Assembly (NCBI GenBank): GCA_019009955.1 | Contig: CM032232.1 | Span: forward strand, 134,753,501 to 134,817,500 | Direction: 5' to 3' | DNA from: Riptortus pedestris | Taxonomy: Eukaryota > Arthropoda > Insecta > Hemiptera > Alydidae | DNA: 64,000 bases | Shown: positions 32,851-44,959 of the stretch, piece after piece | How positions within the stretch are numbered: position 1 is the first letter of the stretch | Layout: each line of letters begins with the position of its first letter | Made by a program: the position numbers and the translations under genes | The notes under the pieces: model-generated | Seen by the model: only the letters and a program-made list of their open reading frames with translations | Told to the model about the DNA's origin: nothing | Databases searched by the model: none

Positions 32851-34080
32851 GTACCCTTTGCCAGGTGTCTGGAGATGCTAGAGAGGAGTATATAAGGAAT
32901 TGGGGCAATGGCAGAAGCAATCGTAGAAATTGGCATGAAACTGAGTAATGTAGCCTGTGATAGTCGAGAGGTGAGGAAGTCTTTTGTGCCCGGGAGGGGT
33001 AGTCCCAAAAGACAGTTGGAGGACTTTACTCCGGATGAATGAGTTTCAGGAAAGGCATCGTAAAGGAGGGCAGGGCACAGTGCTCCTTTATAAACAATGG
33101 ATTGGAACCATTGTGTACTTTAGAGAGAATGATGATGGAATTGGATTGTCGTCTTTGAGGATGTGGTTAGGTTAGCTTTTAGGGTAGAAAATAAGTTTGG
33201 ATGTTGATGACAATCAGACGGGAGGTGATTTACTAGTGTGTGGCATTCATGGGGGAGATTGCTGATACGTATGCCTTCTGCATATGCGTAAACTGAGAAT
33301 GCGTGATACTCCCAACTATGTCCCCAGTGAACATATGATGAATGCAGAGCCGTGCAGGACGCTGGATTTGTCCGTGCATGAAAGAGAGAGTCTGTTGAAA
33401 GCCCTTACTTGGCTCCGGAGGAAGTATTTCAGGAATGCAATTGATTGGAACAGTCATGGGAGCTGTGATGGACAGATGTTGTGATCCACAGGGGTGATTG
33501 TCATTTGACAGAAATTTAGGATGGTGAAGTGCTGAAGATGTGCCAGCGGGTGAAAGCATGCCTGCTCGTCTGGAATAAGTTGTTGTAATGGCTGAGAACG
33601 ATTTCTCCAGGTTTTTGGAGATGTGGGAGAGCCACTTGATAAGAAGGAGGGATCAGAGAAGGTGCCCCTGCTTTTCGATTTGGATTAATGAAACAGATAT
33701 AGCATGTTTCATGCCTGGGAAAGTTGCCGAGTCGTAAGTGGGGAGGGTAGTTGAGGGACTTGTAACTGGCGAAGGTAGAAACAAACTGTACCCAGCCGAG
33801 TCCAGTGGATCTCATCCAATTGGAACGTCTTAAAATGGCACTCAGCTGTATCGGGGAGGCAATTATGGAGTTTTCACCTTTGCAGAGGGATCTCCGGTAA
33901 TTAAAACTTGAGGCCTAGTCGACATTTGATTGGCTGTGTCTGTTTCTTTTTTTGTGTGTTAGTTAAGTCGACAACTTAACCCTTGTCAATTAGACCTCCT
34001 ATATATGACACCTCATTTTTTTAAGCCAGAAATAAGAATACTAGTGACATTCTAGCTTTAAACGAAAATCGCAAGTGTGC
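32851..34080. other. Unrecognised, G+C-richer DNA, perhaps decayed retroelement
   Basis: 32960-33930 has near-balanced base composition and scattered open stretches on both strands (99-108 codons on minus at 33233-33815). I could not match any to a known domain. A decayed LINE is possible; no motif supports it. Confidence 0.3.
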
Positions 34081-34434
34081 GGCGAGGGATTACGAAAGGT
34101 TAAAGCACTATAATACACTTAACTCCGTTAGTGAGTTTCAAAAAAACCTATAGAACATTTGCTATAGAACGGTATTTTATAAACAGAATTGTATGTGACA
34201 TTTTTAAGTACGATTCATAATAACGGAGATATTTGCAATTTTATATTTCACTTCAACATACACCCACTTCTCGACTGATTTTAGTTCGAACGAAAAGTTC
34301 GAATGACCCAATTTGTAGATATAAAAAAAAATTTGTGCCCACAAAAGCGCCATCAGACAATATAAATAATAAATTTGAATCTGCTCATTTAAGCAGATTT
34401 TACTTAAACTTTTATATGAGGTCCATTGAACGAG

Positions 34435-34725
34435 ATTTCTGTTAACGCTCTAGCGATAGTCAAATTTGTCTGATTGTTACTAAACAATTAATATTTAAGT
34501 GTTTAGCAGTAAACCTAAAGATCAATTTCGTTAATGTCTTAAATCGGCCCAGTAAGAGGGCGGTATAAAAGGTAAAAATAAAAAATTCAAAATATCTCCG
34601 TTAGTTGAGGAAGATTAAAAGAAGAACTTTGGTAGAAATTGCGCTTAAATGGTTAGATTGTATCACCAGCGTGCTAGCCCAGTAAATGGGAGATTTGCTT
34701 AGTTTATGGAGCATTATGGACAATA
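34435..34725 (+). mobile_element. Family A copy, degraded
   Basis: Contains GTTAACGCTCTAGCGATAGT, AGATCAATTTCGTTAATG, AAAATTCAAAATATCTCCGT and a worn 3' end (GGGAGATTTGCTTAGTTTAT). The hairpin is destroyed. A related scrap lies at 34110-34230. Confidence 0.65.
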
Positions 34726-34729
34726 TGTA

Positions 34730-35690
34730 AATATTAAAATACAAACTTTAGATTAATATACTAGATATGGGGATAAATATCATCGTTGTTTACATACATC
34801 ACGAGAACTATATATATATACATATAAATTTAAATGGATGGATGGTTGTTTGTGCATGTAGTATTTTTCTGGATGGAGGCTAGGGAGGTAAGAGGGTTGG
34901 GGTGGCAGACTCGAAGCTAAGTTCGTGATTTGGCCTGAGGACCTAGTAAGGTATGTTCAGGAACGAGACAGTCGTGAGCAGTAGCAGGACTGAGCAAACA
35001 TTAAGAAGAATGAGTCTAGGAACCTCCCTTATTTTCCTTCGGTCCTCAACAAGGGGGCGTACATTCTGCCACAGCTATTGATTTAAGCTTTTTCCTTTAT
35101 AAGTGTTGGCTTATAATGAAACCTCATTGTTGATTTATTACTCTTTAAATAATACTTAGTTAACATATATATCATGAATGCCTTCCTTAAAAATACATAA
35201 TTTTACTTATAGGTATTAGATCACTTCAAGCACCCAGTTTGAGTTTCAGGATTTCATTACAAGTGGTTCTCACCAAGAGGGAAATAGAGAATAAAATGCA
35301 CGGTAACGAATTTCAGCACCCCCCCCCCTCCCAGATATTTTAAAGAAGCACCTGACTACAGTACACAACAATTTGACTCCAGTAACTGATGTCAACTTAT
35401 CAATAACGTTTGACTCCAGCAGTCTCTAAACGTTTATCTGTTTCAGAGGATAAAGAGAACTGAATATCAATATTTCTACAAACCTCAGTTCAATACCTTC
35501 CTATTAAAAAAAAATGCTTTCAATAACTAAAACATGAACTTTGTGTAAATGTGATTTTCGTCATTATTGATACTCTTACTCAGGATTCATCGGATCAGAA
35601 AATTGTGCAATATAATGTCGCCATAAAATTTCATTTCCAAAAAAATAAAAGTCGGCAATAGGCTTTAAACTTCAGATGAGCTAATTGTGA
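34730..35690. other. Unrecognised DNA
   Basis: No supported feature; an eight- to nine-C run lies at about 35319. Confidence 0.4.
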
Positions 35691-35692
35691 TC

Positions 35693-35713
35693 ACGCACGC
35701 ACGCACGCACGTA

Positions 35714-35775
<62 letters not shown>
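35693..35775. repeat. (CGCA)n-(CA)n compound microsatellite
   Basis: About ten CGCA tetramers (one interrupted by GTAC) run into about 20 CA units. Confidence 0.95.
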
Positions 35776-36689
35776 TGAAAAAGGAAGTATTGCAATCGAG
35801 ATCCAGTTTTCAGATATCATCGGCGCTATCTGTTTGACCTCTTTGAGTACATTGTGGATAATTTTTGGATTACGTCGGTACTTATGTACTGGCATGACTC
35901 AAAAACGGCTAATCTTCTAATTTCATGGTGCATATTCTCAAGAGAAGTTAAAAAACTACCATTTAATTCTAAGATTAAGATTGCAACTGTAACTTATAAA
36001 CTATATGCACGCGCCCTGGTTGCGTGATTCATTGTATTATATCCATATTGAGAAAGACTTCTTGTCCATAGTAATTCGTAATTGAAATTGAGAAAATGGT
36101 TGAGGTTGAATGCCAAACAAAAAAATTAAACATATGTCAATTCGTGAGTTTGTTAATACTAGTCCACATGATTGACACCATGGCTTGGCACCTGTTAGGA
36201 ACTTCATATAACACAATATTAAATTGATTCAGGATAAGAAAGATGCAGTCTTCCTGCAAGAAATTCAATTAATTTATTTGCTGAAGACTAGAACTCTCTT
36301 ACCCTGAAGTGTTAGATCCAGCAACATCGATCACTCAACATTTTGCTTAAATTGTTTCATTTATGAAGTCATTAGACCTTTCAGCTAGGTACTTCAAAGT
36401 GACACCCACAAGAAATGTTCTTGAGGTATCAGCTCTTTAGGAACTCGTTGTTTTTGAAGTCAGCTGTTTTAATAGAAGGTTATATTTGTGTCAGCTGTTG
36501 TCGCAGAGAAATGTTTCTTTTCCTGGTAGTCATTTTGTTACCGTTCTCATGTCTAATGACTCCATAGATTTTAAATTCTGAAAATATTAGGTTCTGTAGA
36601 TGTGCTGAGGCATGTCGTAAAACATCTAGAGCATTAGTTTAACTCATGTATTAAAATGTGGATTTTATTTATTTGTTTGACATCCTGTC

Positions 36690-37039
36690 ATTTTAGAGTG
36701 TAGAAAGACACAAAGGTCAGTATTGTTCAGCATAATTGTTTATTAACGAAGTAAGGAACTAAGAAGGGTACGGTATGAGAGCTTAACCCAAAAAAGTTTG
36801 ATAGACAATGCAAGATAAAAAGAGGACTGAGCCCGGAGAGAGGGGAAGGATATAAGGGGAGAGAAGTAGGTTTTTTATTGTGAGCCGAGTGAAGACAGGA
36901 CACAATAGGTTAGGTATTGTTACAAAGCAGAGCAAGCCGACTATTGTCCAGGATCTAGAGTGAACTTGCCTCCTAAGGTTCCACTGAGTCACTGCAGACA
37001 CCGCATTTATTGTGTCTTATTCTAGCTCAAGATGTGACA
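36690..37039 (-). mobile_element. Possible solo LTR
   Basis: On the minus strand it starts TGTCACATCTTGAGC, holds two AATAAA-type signals and a TTATATCC stretch, and ends near GCTGAACAATACTG. Length and content fit an LTR, but there is no target duplication that I can confirm. Flanks 35776-36689 and 37040-37660 show nothing recognisable. Confidence 0.25.
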
Positions 37040-37661
37040 GTGGAGGACAGTGATACATATTCTTGCCGACTCACAAAAACGTAGGCATAGCTCAGAATAG
37101 TTCTCAAAAGAGAAAGCAAGATGTTTTTCTGAAAAGATAGCTTGAATTCCAATAGGTAGTAATGTTTGCAAAGCATAGCTATTGTATTAAGCAGCCTTTA
37201 GGTGTTTGGGCAGTAAACCATTTTATGAGCAAAGCTAAGTGCAGTGAAGATGCTTGTGGTCAATACATCCACACTTACAATGTGTAAATGAAGCCCTTCG
37301 AATAACAACACCTCGCACATATCTGCATTCTTGAGAATGGAATTTTGTCTAATTATTTAAGCTGTCACATACATTATTTATAGGCACGTTTCTCCTCTCT
37401 TCAATTTGCAGATTTAAAAATGAGCAGATTTTTCAAGCTAGAAAAACTTACAAATGGCGTCGTCTAACATTTTATTCTCTAATTCTTCTCATGCAAGAAC
37501 CAAACATAAAGCAGACTTGGAATTCAGATCAAAACATATAAGAAGTTTAGTTATCTATAAGCTTAGAATGAAAATAAATAACTCTGTTATTTTGCGAAAA
37601 AAAAGATACTTACCTAATCTTGTTGATATAGTAAACCATATAGATGTTATATTTATAATTT

Positions 37662-37960
37662 TCACCCGATTTCCGTCAAGGGAAATCAGTTATTGAAGAT
37701 GTTTTCATTTGAAAAATGTCAAATTTCCATCGATCCACTAGAGACATGATTCAAAATTATATATGCATATATAATAGCCCTCGTAATTTTTGTTTGATCA
37801 ATACTAAACACCTTATTTAAGCGTTTCATTTAAATCTGGAGATCAAGTTCGCTAATGGCTGAAATCGAGCCCAAAACTGATGTTAAATAAAAAAAGTCAC
37901 TCACGCAGGGGGCTGCTTAAATCAATCAGATTTCCCAAATTCCGGCATGACACACTATTG
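37662..37960. mobile_element. Two family A ends, head to head
   Basis: 37662-37875 (plus) has a worn 5' end (CCGATTTCCGTCAAGGGAAA), a short TA core and AGATCAAGTTCGCTAATGGC. It stops in mid-element and is followed by a minus-strand 3' end at 37887-37960 (AGTCACTCACGCAGGGGGC, TCAGATTTCCC). This is either two insertions or an internal inversion. Confidence 0.6.
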
Positions 37961-38875
37961 ATCTCTTTTCATCATATGTTTCCTATTTCTAAATCCAACT
38001 TCTAAAGTGAGTAAGATTCATACTTCTAAAGTGATTAAGATTGCAGGTTTTCAGAAGTCTGAAAACAAGAAAGTGGGAATAACTTGCTTAATATTTGAGC
38101 TACGAAACAATCTATATAACAATAATTTTAGGGCATCAAAAGCGTAACAAGATGGATTATTATTTGGTAGTAGAGAATTATTCCGCTGGTGAGTGGATGG
38201 ATTATTGGTATATTTATGAAGATCGAAAATTGCAATCTCGAAGGGGCAGGAAAACAAAACGGCTTTAGGGGAAGGTCAAGTGGCCAACTAGACACATCCC
38301 CTTCCAAATTTTTGATGGAATTACAGACTAAAGATAGCTGTTTCTTTTTTATGTGAATTCCGACTAGGATCTGACAGATCTCAGTAGGCACCGGGTGAAA
38401 GAGATGAAATCCAACTTCAAAGGATCCATAGCCGCTGTCGAATTTAGTTGGCGATCCCCACTTATAGTTCAATAATCCCGAAAATTGTGCCAGGACTGCC
38501 GACACCTCCCAGACAGAACTTGAGTAGACGGATATCGACAGACTGGAGAGTCTATTGGATTGATAGGGCGCACATGAGTTACAACCTTGGGAGAAATCCT
38601 TAGAATGCCTTATCCCTCGTGAAGGATGGGGTTGACCCCTATCTTATGCTGCGGTTAATCGAGGTCTGCCTATTAGCCGAGGGTCAGCTTTCGACCCTAT
38701 GGGAGGCTTGTAGCTATTTAATAATGAGAAGAATGTCTAAATAGTTGTCTAGCTTTAGTTGAACGCTAGGTCAGTGAATGTCGCGACTAACGGTTCGGTT
38801 TACTGATTATCCCCTAAGCCCCGGTTAGGGTTATTTCACTCTGAAATGTATGTGCACGGAAACGCTATTTCAGCC
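37961..38875. other. Unrecognised DNA with a 125-codon open stretch
   Basis: The minus strand is open at 38505-38128 (125 residues, starts MSAVLAQFSGLLNYKWG). I recognise no domain; a second frame overlaps it. The neighbourhood 38380-38830 has balanced composition. Not called as a gene. Confidence 0.3.
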
Positions 38876-38879
38876 AGTT

Positions 38880-39085
38880 TCCCTTCAGCGTTTGCGCAGA
38901 AACGAACGAAGGAAAGAAGAATGGTCTGAAGGACTGCATATCCAACTTTAAAGGCATCCGGAATTGCCGGTAAATTCCTCTTGTTGACTTTTCTGAAAGC
39001 CATTACTCCGTAGGCTGAAGATATCAATAACTAGCTAATACTATTGCGTGAATCTGCGGAGTATACCTCCAGTCTTGTCCTACTG
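38880..39085. repeat. Family D repeat fragment
   Basis: Shares GAAACGAACGAAGGAAAGAAG with 40690 (GAAACGAACAAGGGAAAGAA) and a GCGGAGTATACCTCCAGTCTTG segment with 58335. Orientation and full length unknown. Confidence 0.5.
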
Positions 39086-39254
39086 GCATGATATGTAAGA
39101 ATTAATATTGTAACAAAAGCTATTCGAGTAGAAGGTAAATAATAAAATAATCATAACTTAATTTACAAGCAGAGCATTCTGCTGTCTTTTAGTACCAAGA
39201 AAGCATTGCATAATTGTTATCCCGGTTAGGAAAACATACTATGTCTTGCTGTGA

Positions 39255-39612
39255 CAACTAGAATAAGCCTTTCTAATATATATAAGTTGGTTCTAAAATT
39301 GAAAATTAGATGTCTAACTATATGTAGCGGAATGTCTTTCTAATAGATATTCCTACGATCTACAAATATCAGTATGGCTATTTCCTTCAATTAGAGTAAC
39401 TCACTCTAATAAGGTATACGTTGATTCTAGCATAGATAATTAGGAGCTCGGAGTTAGCAGTTTGTCTATCTCCTACAATTGGAATAAGTCTTTCTAATAA
39501 GGTATACGTTTGTTCTAGCTTTGGGAATAAGAAGGATGACTAGCTATATCAACCGGAATGTCTTTCTAATAGATATACCTGGAATCTTCAGATTGAGAAT
39601 TAGCATTTAATT
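39255..39612. repeat. Degenerate tandem repeat, five units of 67-78 bp
   Basis: TTCTAAT (or TCTAAT) recurs at 39271, 39338, 39415, 39492 and 39564, each time inside a phrase such as GGAATGTCTTTCTAATAGAT or GGAATAAGTCTTTCTAATAA. Divergence between units is high, so it is old. Confidence 0.7.
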
Positions 39613-39947
39613 TTTCATTATAATTTTATTGCTTTAAGTAGGAAAAAACTTTGTTGTAATAGAATAACACTGATTGTGAGACATGCTTCTCAAAATGCTA
39701 AACTTGCTAAATAAAATATTTGTAGAGAGTAATTACTAATTTTGATTTAACAATCATGGAATTTCCCATGTTTCAGAACTCTTCGGAAAGTACATAAGAA
39801 CACGAAGTATTTGGAAATTAATTTTTTTTTCACATTTAAATTAGAGTTCCTTAGGTTCCAAAATGTAAATAGAACAAAATCAACATATACTTTGCAAGAA
39901 AATAACTAGTCCTAGAAAGAAAAACGATTTTTCCCAGATTTAAAGTT

Positions 39948-40137
39948 ATTATTATTGTTTTTTATTAACGTCGACTTTGTATTACTGGGGCTAATTGGGA
40001 CGGGTTGTCTACAGACTGCCACCCTCTTCTAGCCAGGATGGGGCCTAGGATTTTATTTAACAAGTTTGACACTAAATAAATTCCTATTGCACAGGGGCAA
40101 ATCTAATTCGCCACTCTAGGTTTACCATGTGAGATAT
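39948..40137 (-). mobile_element. tRNA-derived SINE (family S)
   Basis: Tail ATTGTTTTTTATTAACGTCG, body GGCTAATTGGGACGGG, CTAGCCAGGATGGGG, and the start of the head (CCACTCTAGGTTTACCATGT). The extreme 5' end is missing. Confidence 0.75.
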
Positions 40138-40429
40138 TAAAAAATGAAATTAATAACGAGCACTTCCATTCGCCATAAGGGTGCGGTCGCATCCAAAGCA
40201 TTTACCATGTGACCACGATCAGACAGCAACAACGGTCCCCACCGACAAATTTACCCTATTGTTTTTTATATAGAGTTGTGGAATCAGGCCACTAAACAAG
40301 ATAAGCGTTCTGACCTTAGTCACCTTGGAAACCCTAACTGTATCCCAGGTCTCATTATAAATATATGCCATTAGACGTTGAGAAAATTATCTGAAAGAAA
40401 GTCTTAAGATAATTAAATGTTTGTTGCAG

Positions 40430-40559
40430 GAATACCAAACATCTCTCCACGAGGGCGGATCAACATCAAAGCTGCCTGAGGTCGTGCTGTTACCAGAGGA
40501 GAAAATGCCAAAACCAGCTAAAATAGCAACATCCTTTATCACTGATCTCTCAGAAACAG
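40430..40559 (+). CDS. Candidate internal coding exon, gene unknown
   Basis: The 130-bp segment is preceded by a splice acceptor (TGTTTGTTGCAG, ending 40429) and followed by a donor (ACAG then GTTAGC, intron starting 40560). Only one of three plus-strand frames is open, and it starts exactly at the acceptor: 43 codons plus one base, so phase 0 in and phase 1 out. An in-frame TAG comes directly after the donor. The translation is hydrophilic and protein-like, for example LPEVVLLPEEKMPKPAK and IATSFITDLSET, and base composition is more balanced than the flanks. It does not overlap any repeat in the window. I cannot name the protein; no catalytic motif is visible. The acceptor lacks a long pyrimidine tract and position +3 of the donor is T, so a chance open stretch remains possible. 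Confidence 0.35.
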
Positions 40560-40674
40560 GTTAGCAGTCCATATTATAAGTAATAATTATTTTGTTTCTC
40601 GGTTTGGAACAACAATACACACTTTAAGAAAGACACGGAGCAGTGGAATAGACATTTAACGTAATGTCCGGCAA

Positions 40675-40830
40675 TTCCTGATTTCTAGGGAAACGAACAA
40701 GGGAAAGAAGGATACACAAGGCCATGCAGTGGTTTCCTGTTCCCTTCTGCAAGAGCCATTCCAATAATGAAGGTATCAGGAAGAGTGGAGATAAATCTTC
40801 TGGAGGCCAGTATTCTCTTTAGAAAGTTTA
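40675..40830. repeat. Family D repeat fragment
   Basis: GTCCGGCAATTCCTGATTTC and GAAACGAACAAGGGAAAGAA match the 38.9-kb copy; CCTTCTGCAAGAGCCATTCC and AATGAAGGTATCA match 58.16-58.2 kb. Confidence 0.5.
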
Positions 40831-41775
40831 AACTTAGAACAAGAATGATAATCATTAGCCAATTTTTGTATTCACTCTACAACATTAATGGACCTCCAGT
40901 GTTACATCACTGTGACAGAAAACTATGGAAATATTTACGAAATATTAGATACGTATCGCTATCCACCCAATATTTTCTTTCCTGCTTCCCATACGTGTTC
41001 ACCAAGCACCCAGCGCATTAAATATCCTTCAGGAAAAATCAATAATCAAGTATTTAACAAGTTCTATTTTAATGAACATACAAGTTATTATGTTTTTCGT
41101 TGGGTATCGGTGGCTCTAGATTTTTATTTGGATTAGCTACTAACCGAGAAGTTTTTTATGAAGCGTGCAAGGGCTTGGAATAAGTCTGAGAGTGTCAGGT
41201 CACGTTAGCCAGGGAACAAAATGTTTCACTAAACGTAATTATGAGTCGATAAAAGAAATCAAAATTTCTTACAGGATAAAATTGGAATTTCCTGTCCAGT
41301 TACTTTTAGTGATATCAGTTACCTGGAATGATTATTTGATTTTGAATAACAGATGTTTTTAATCAAATAAATGAAGTTTATTAATATATATGATTCATAA
41401 ATCATTCTTGGGCTCCCAAAGTTGGATATATTATTTAACATAACATTAAACAAATCATCGCCTTCATGCCTTTTCCTCAACACAAATTTAAGAGGTAGCA
41501 ATCTAATAATTCATGATTTGTACCACTTTCCATTTTATTACTTATTTTTGTAGAAACACACAGTGATTCTATCCTTCAATTTTGTGCTCCAGTTATTGAC
41601 TTACAAAAGTTTCATTATGATTTACAATGTAATGTGTAAATTGCATACCAGGTATATCCTTAATCTTCGAATATGATTCCATAGATCTGAAATGGTGATG
41701 GTGCCAGGTCGAATAGATTGCATCATGCATTGCAATAATGTTTCACTATTTCTATTTGACACTGCATAAATAAAG
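40831..41775. other. Unrecognised DNA
   Basis: Short open stretches up to 85 codons without recognisable domains. Confidence 0.35.
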
Positions 41776-41779
41776 CACA

Positions 41780-41905
41780 TGTTTGTTTCTCTAGCTCTAG
41801 AGGTCGCAATTTTTATTTGATCGTTGCCAAACTTGATATATAGGAGTTTTATTCTAAAAATAAAGATCACGTTCGTCAACAGCTGAGATCAGGCCTGGGG
41901 AAGGG
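41780..41905 (+). mobile_element. Family A core fragment
   Basis: CTCTAGAGGTCGCAATTTTT, GATCGTTGCCAAACTTGATA and GATCACGTTCGTCAACAGC are the segment that follows the microsatellite. It ends at GGGAAGGGG, where an unrelated block begins. Confidence 0.65.
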
Positions 41906-42310
41906 GTTAGTTCCCCCTGCTCGTCCGACAGTTAGTTAGGTCTCAGCCTTCATACTAATGAATAGCGGTGCGTTCAGTGCAGTTTTAGTGAACAGTGCTT
42001 TTTAGTTTCAGTACAGTGCATTGTTTTTGTGAAGATCCAGTGCAGTGCCATGTTTTTGTGAAGATCAGTGCGGTTCAGTGTTTTGTGAATTTCATTGGTT
42101 CACGTGATAGTGAATTATTGTACTGTGCAATAAGAAGTGAAGTTATGGGTGCATATTGTGATTAATAATTTACCAGTGCAGTAGTGAAGAATAATTTACC
42201 AAGTGTACAAAATGTGCGTTGTCAAATAAATTGTGTAGTGATAAAAACATTAAAGTTTGTTAATTTAATTTTGCAATCCAAAATAAACCTAATAATCAAA
42301 GTTTATTATT
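41906..42310 (+). promoter_or_regulatory. Retroelement leader-like block rich in CAGTGCAGT
   Basis: 41960-42090 repeats CAGTGCAGT/CAGTGC phrases with GTTTTTGTGAAGATC twice, and contains initiator-like TTCAGTGCAG. Several AATAAA signals follow (42227, 42282). The composition recalls LTR or LINE leader sequences and resembles the CAGTGCAGT-rich part of the LTR-like element at 22.6 kb. No TATA box or termini could be fixed. Confidence 0.3.
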
Positions 42311-42316
42311 TTTAGA

Positions 42317-42463
42317 AGATTTACCTTAAGGGAAATCAGCTTCTTGAGGTCGTACTCATGACGCGATTTTTTAAATTTTTCTTCAAATGTCCATCGATCC
42401 TGCCCAGGAGATGACGAAAATGATGTCCGTTCAAAACTGGATTTATATATATATATATTGATA

Positions 42464-42494
<31 letters not shown>

Positions 42495-42890
42495 CTGTTA
42501 CCACTCTAACGGTTGTAATTATTATATTTACGTTACCAAACTTGATATATAATCGTTTTGTACAAAAAGAAAGATTAAGTTCGTTAACGGCTGAAATCGG
42601 ACCAGACCCTCCCCTCTTAGGTTTAGATGGGAAGAATTTCGAAAATGGAACCAATCTTATTGCAAATGTAATGTTCTATAAATATTGTTACGTACATTTT
42701 TTTGACACTATCTTGATTATTAACTGAAATATTTGCAATTTTTATTTTTCGGTCATCAGTAAAGCCCCACTTCTACTCATCTCATATTAACAATATTCTA
42801 TTATGTTATGAAGCACTTTATTTGAAGCTTAAATACCAGGTATTGTTCTCATTGAACTTTTAAGTTTTGAGATGAATGCAATAAGTTTTG
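42317..42890 (+). mobile_element. Family A copy, long subfamily
   Basis: 5' end GATTTACCTTAAGGGAAATC, full 5' segment through GACGAAAATGATGTCCG, (TA)n core (42444-42494), GTTACCACTCTAACGG, and long-subfamily 3' half to about 42890. The subterminal 3' motif and hairpin are missing. Confidence 0.8.
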
Positions 42891-43724
42891 AGGTAATTAT
42901 CGTTATTATAAGTAACTGATATTACTGAAAGTAAATGGGAAGGGCAAAGCGTAAAAGGCCCAAGATATTTTGATATTTGAGTAGTCTCAGATAACCTTTA
43001 GAAGGACGCCGATCATTCCTCTATTCTAAAGAGACTAAACGAAAATTAAATGCTATTTCAATGACTTCCTCCCACTTTTCGTCCATGTTGTGAAGGTGGA
43101 GTATAACCCCTGATTACGTCACAAGATCATGTCCATGACTTACCAACTTAGATATTCTAAAAGAGTCCTATCGAGTTAAAGATGGGTTTGGGCTAACTAT
43201 TACAGCTTATTAGTGTAATATATCATGTCGGGAGGAGAGTATCTCGCTATACATCTTGTCGAATAGGCCATGCCTTTCTTACTTGTCATCCTCTCTTTGA
43301 TATATTCATCCATTCAAAAGTGGAATGTTTAATTTTATATTTCGCTTCTATTTTCCACGAATAATACGAAGAAAAAATGAAAATCTATTCTTCTCCTTCC
43401 AATACTATTTATCAACATAGCAATATTTCTGTTCATTAAAAAGCATAACGAATCGACTTAGTTAATCATCAATATTTAAAGAGATCGATGAAGTTTGGAA
43501 TATTAGTTTAGGTTATTGCTTCGCCATCCTAATAATTCCTATCCCGGTTACATTTATGTTAGCAGCAGTTACTGTATTTCACTAATACAATTTTCATTTC
43601 TAAATAGCATTAGTGTTAACAACTGATTATTGCAAAACAATGGTTCCAGGTTTTAATGATATTTAAAAAATTACGCAATGAACTATTTTATGGAAATTCC
43701 ATTGCTTTATTAGTAGATTCCCCT
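42891..43724. other. Unrecognised DNA
   Basis: No supported feature. Confidence 0.4.
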
Positions 43725-43734
43725 TAATAGAAAC

Positions 43735-44336
43735 CAACTAAAATCGGATCAGGGGAAAGGGAGATTTTTTATAGAATTCGAAATATCTTGGTTATTATAC
43801 GATTTTTAATCGAAAAAAAATATATATTAATCCTTTCAATCTTATTACAAATTTAATGATCTATAAATGTAGTTTTTTTCAATATCTTTATATTAACTGA
43901 GGTACATGCGCTATTAGTTTAGAGCCTTCTGTAAAAACCCGCTCCTACTCCAATTAACAATGGGCTGTTATATCACGAACAACTTCATTCCAAACTTAAA
44001 TACCAAATATTGTTTTCAAGAGACTTTTATTATGCGAAATACATGCAAATTCGTTGTCTGATGAAGTCATCGTTTTTGTTTTTGTCTCAAAAATGTTTAT
44101 TTGATCTATAACTTACTCGATATTTAACCGTTTCAGTCAACACTAAATTATTGTTATAGGCAGACATTGGACCTGGAAAAGAGGGGTTTAGAGGAACAAA
44201 TTCAAAGTATCTCGGTTACAATGAGTCGAATCGTGAAATGTTATATAACCAATAAGGTGAGATGAGATCACAAGAGTGTTATACCAGCACTTGGGAATCT
44301 GCTTAGTTTACGCAGCCCGTGCGTGACGGACTTTTT
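43735..44336 (+). mobile_element. Family A copy, long subfamily, 5' part missing
   Basis: Runs from CTAAAATCGGATCAGGGGAA through CCCGCTCCTACTCC, the segment TATTTAACCGTTTCAGTCAA, to an intact 3' end: GGGAATCTGCTTAGTTTAC, ACGCAGCCCGTGCGT and GACGGACTTTTTT. Confidence 0.8.
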
Positions 44337-44735
44337 TGAAGTATGAACAAACCTTGCAAAGTCTATGATCACAATGTTAATATTTATTAAGGCCCCTTTC
44401 TATTCAGGGAGGGATTAACGATTTTATTTTATGCATATGGGAGTCGAATACTCGAAGTTAGCTAAGTGTATAAATTAAGATTTTTCCAAGATTACGTGGC
44501 TATAATTCTTTAATATTATATGATTACCCAAAGAAAAAATATCAAACTTATTTGTGCATTTCTATTGCATTTGTACAAGCAAAGGAAAAAAGGCACTAGG
44601 AGTTCATAGATAAAAGGAATTCTTTTGTTTTCTAGGCGAGGGCAAGAGCGTGAAACGTTCCGCACGTGAGATTTCATCTTTTTTTTTGTGGGTTTAGATT
44701 CTTCTAAACTCACACTCAAATATATTATATTATAT

Positions 44736-44917
44736 TATTATTTATTAACGTCCTCTTTTTGCTACAGAGGCTAATTGGGACGGGTTATCTAAATGTTACC
44801 AGCCTGCTTTAGCCAGTGTGGGGACTAGGGATTTTATGTAATGAGTTCCACTCTAAATAAACTCCTATTGGAAATCAAAATCTAGGTTTACCAAGTGAGA
44901 TTAAGGCTAATATTTAA
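44736..44917 (-). mobile_element. tRNA-derived SINE (family S)
   Basis: TTATTAACGTCCTCTTTTTG, GGCTAATTGGGACGGG, TAGCCAGTGTGGGGAC and CTAGGTTTACCAAGTGAGAT are family landmarks. The B box region is deleted (GGAAATCAAAATC). A weaker related scrap lies at 44372-44455. Confidence 0.7.
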
Positions 44918-44959
44918 TTAATTAAGGCTAACTAATAATTAATTAAGGCACCAAATTAT

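Noticed and set aside
38128..38505. 125-codon minus-strand open frame as a gene
   Set aside because: No recognisable domain, no splice or promoter context, and an overlapping frame is also open; kept only as a note.
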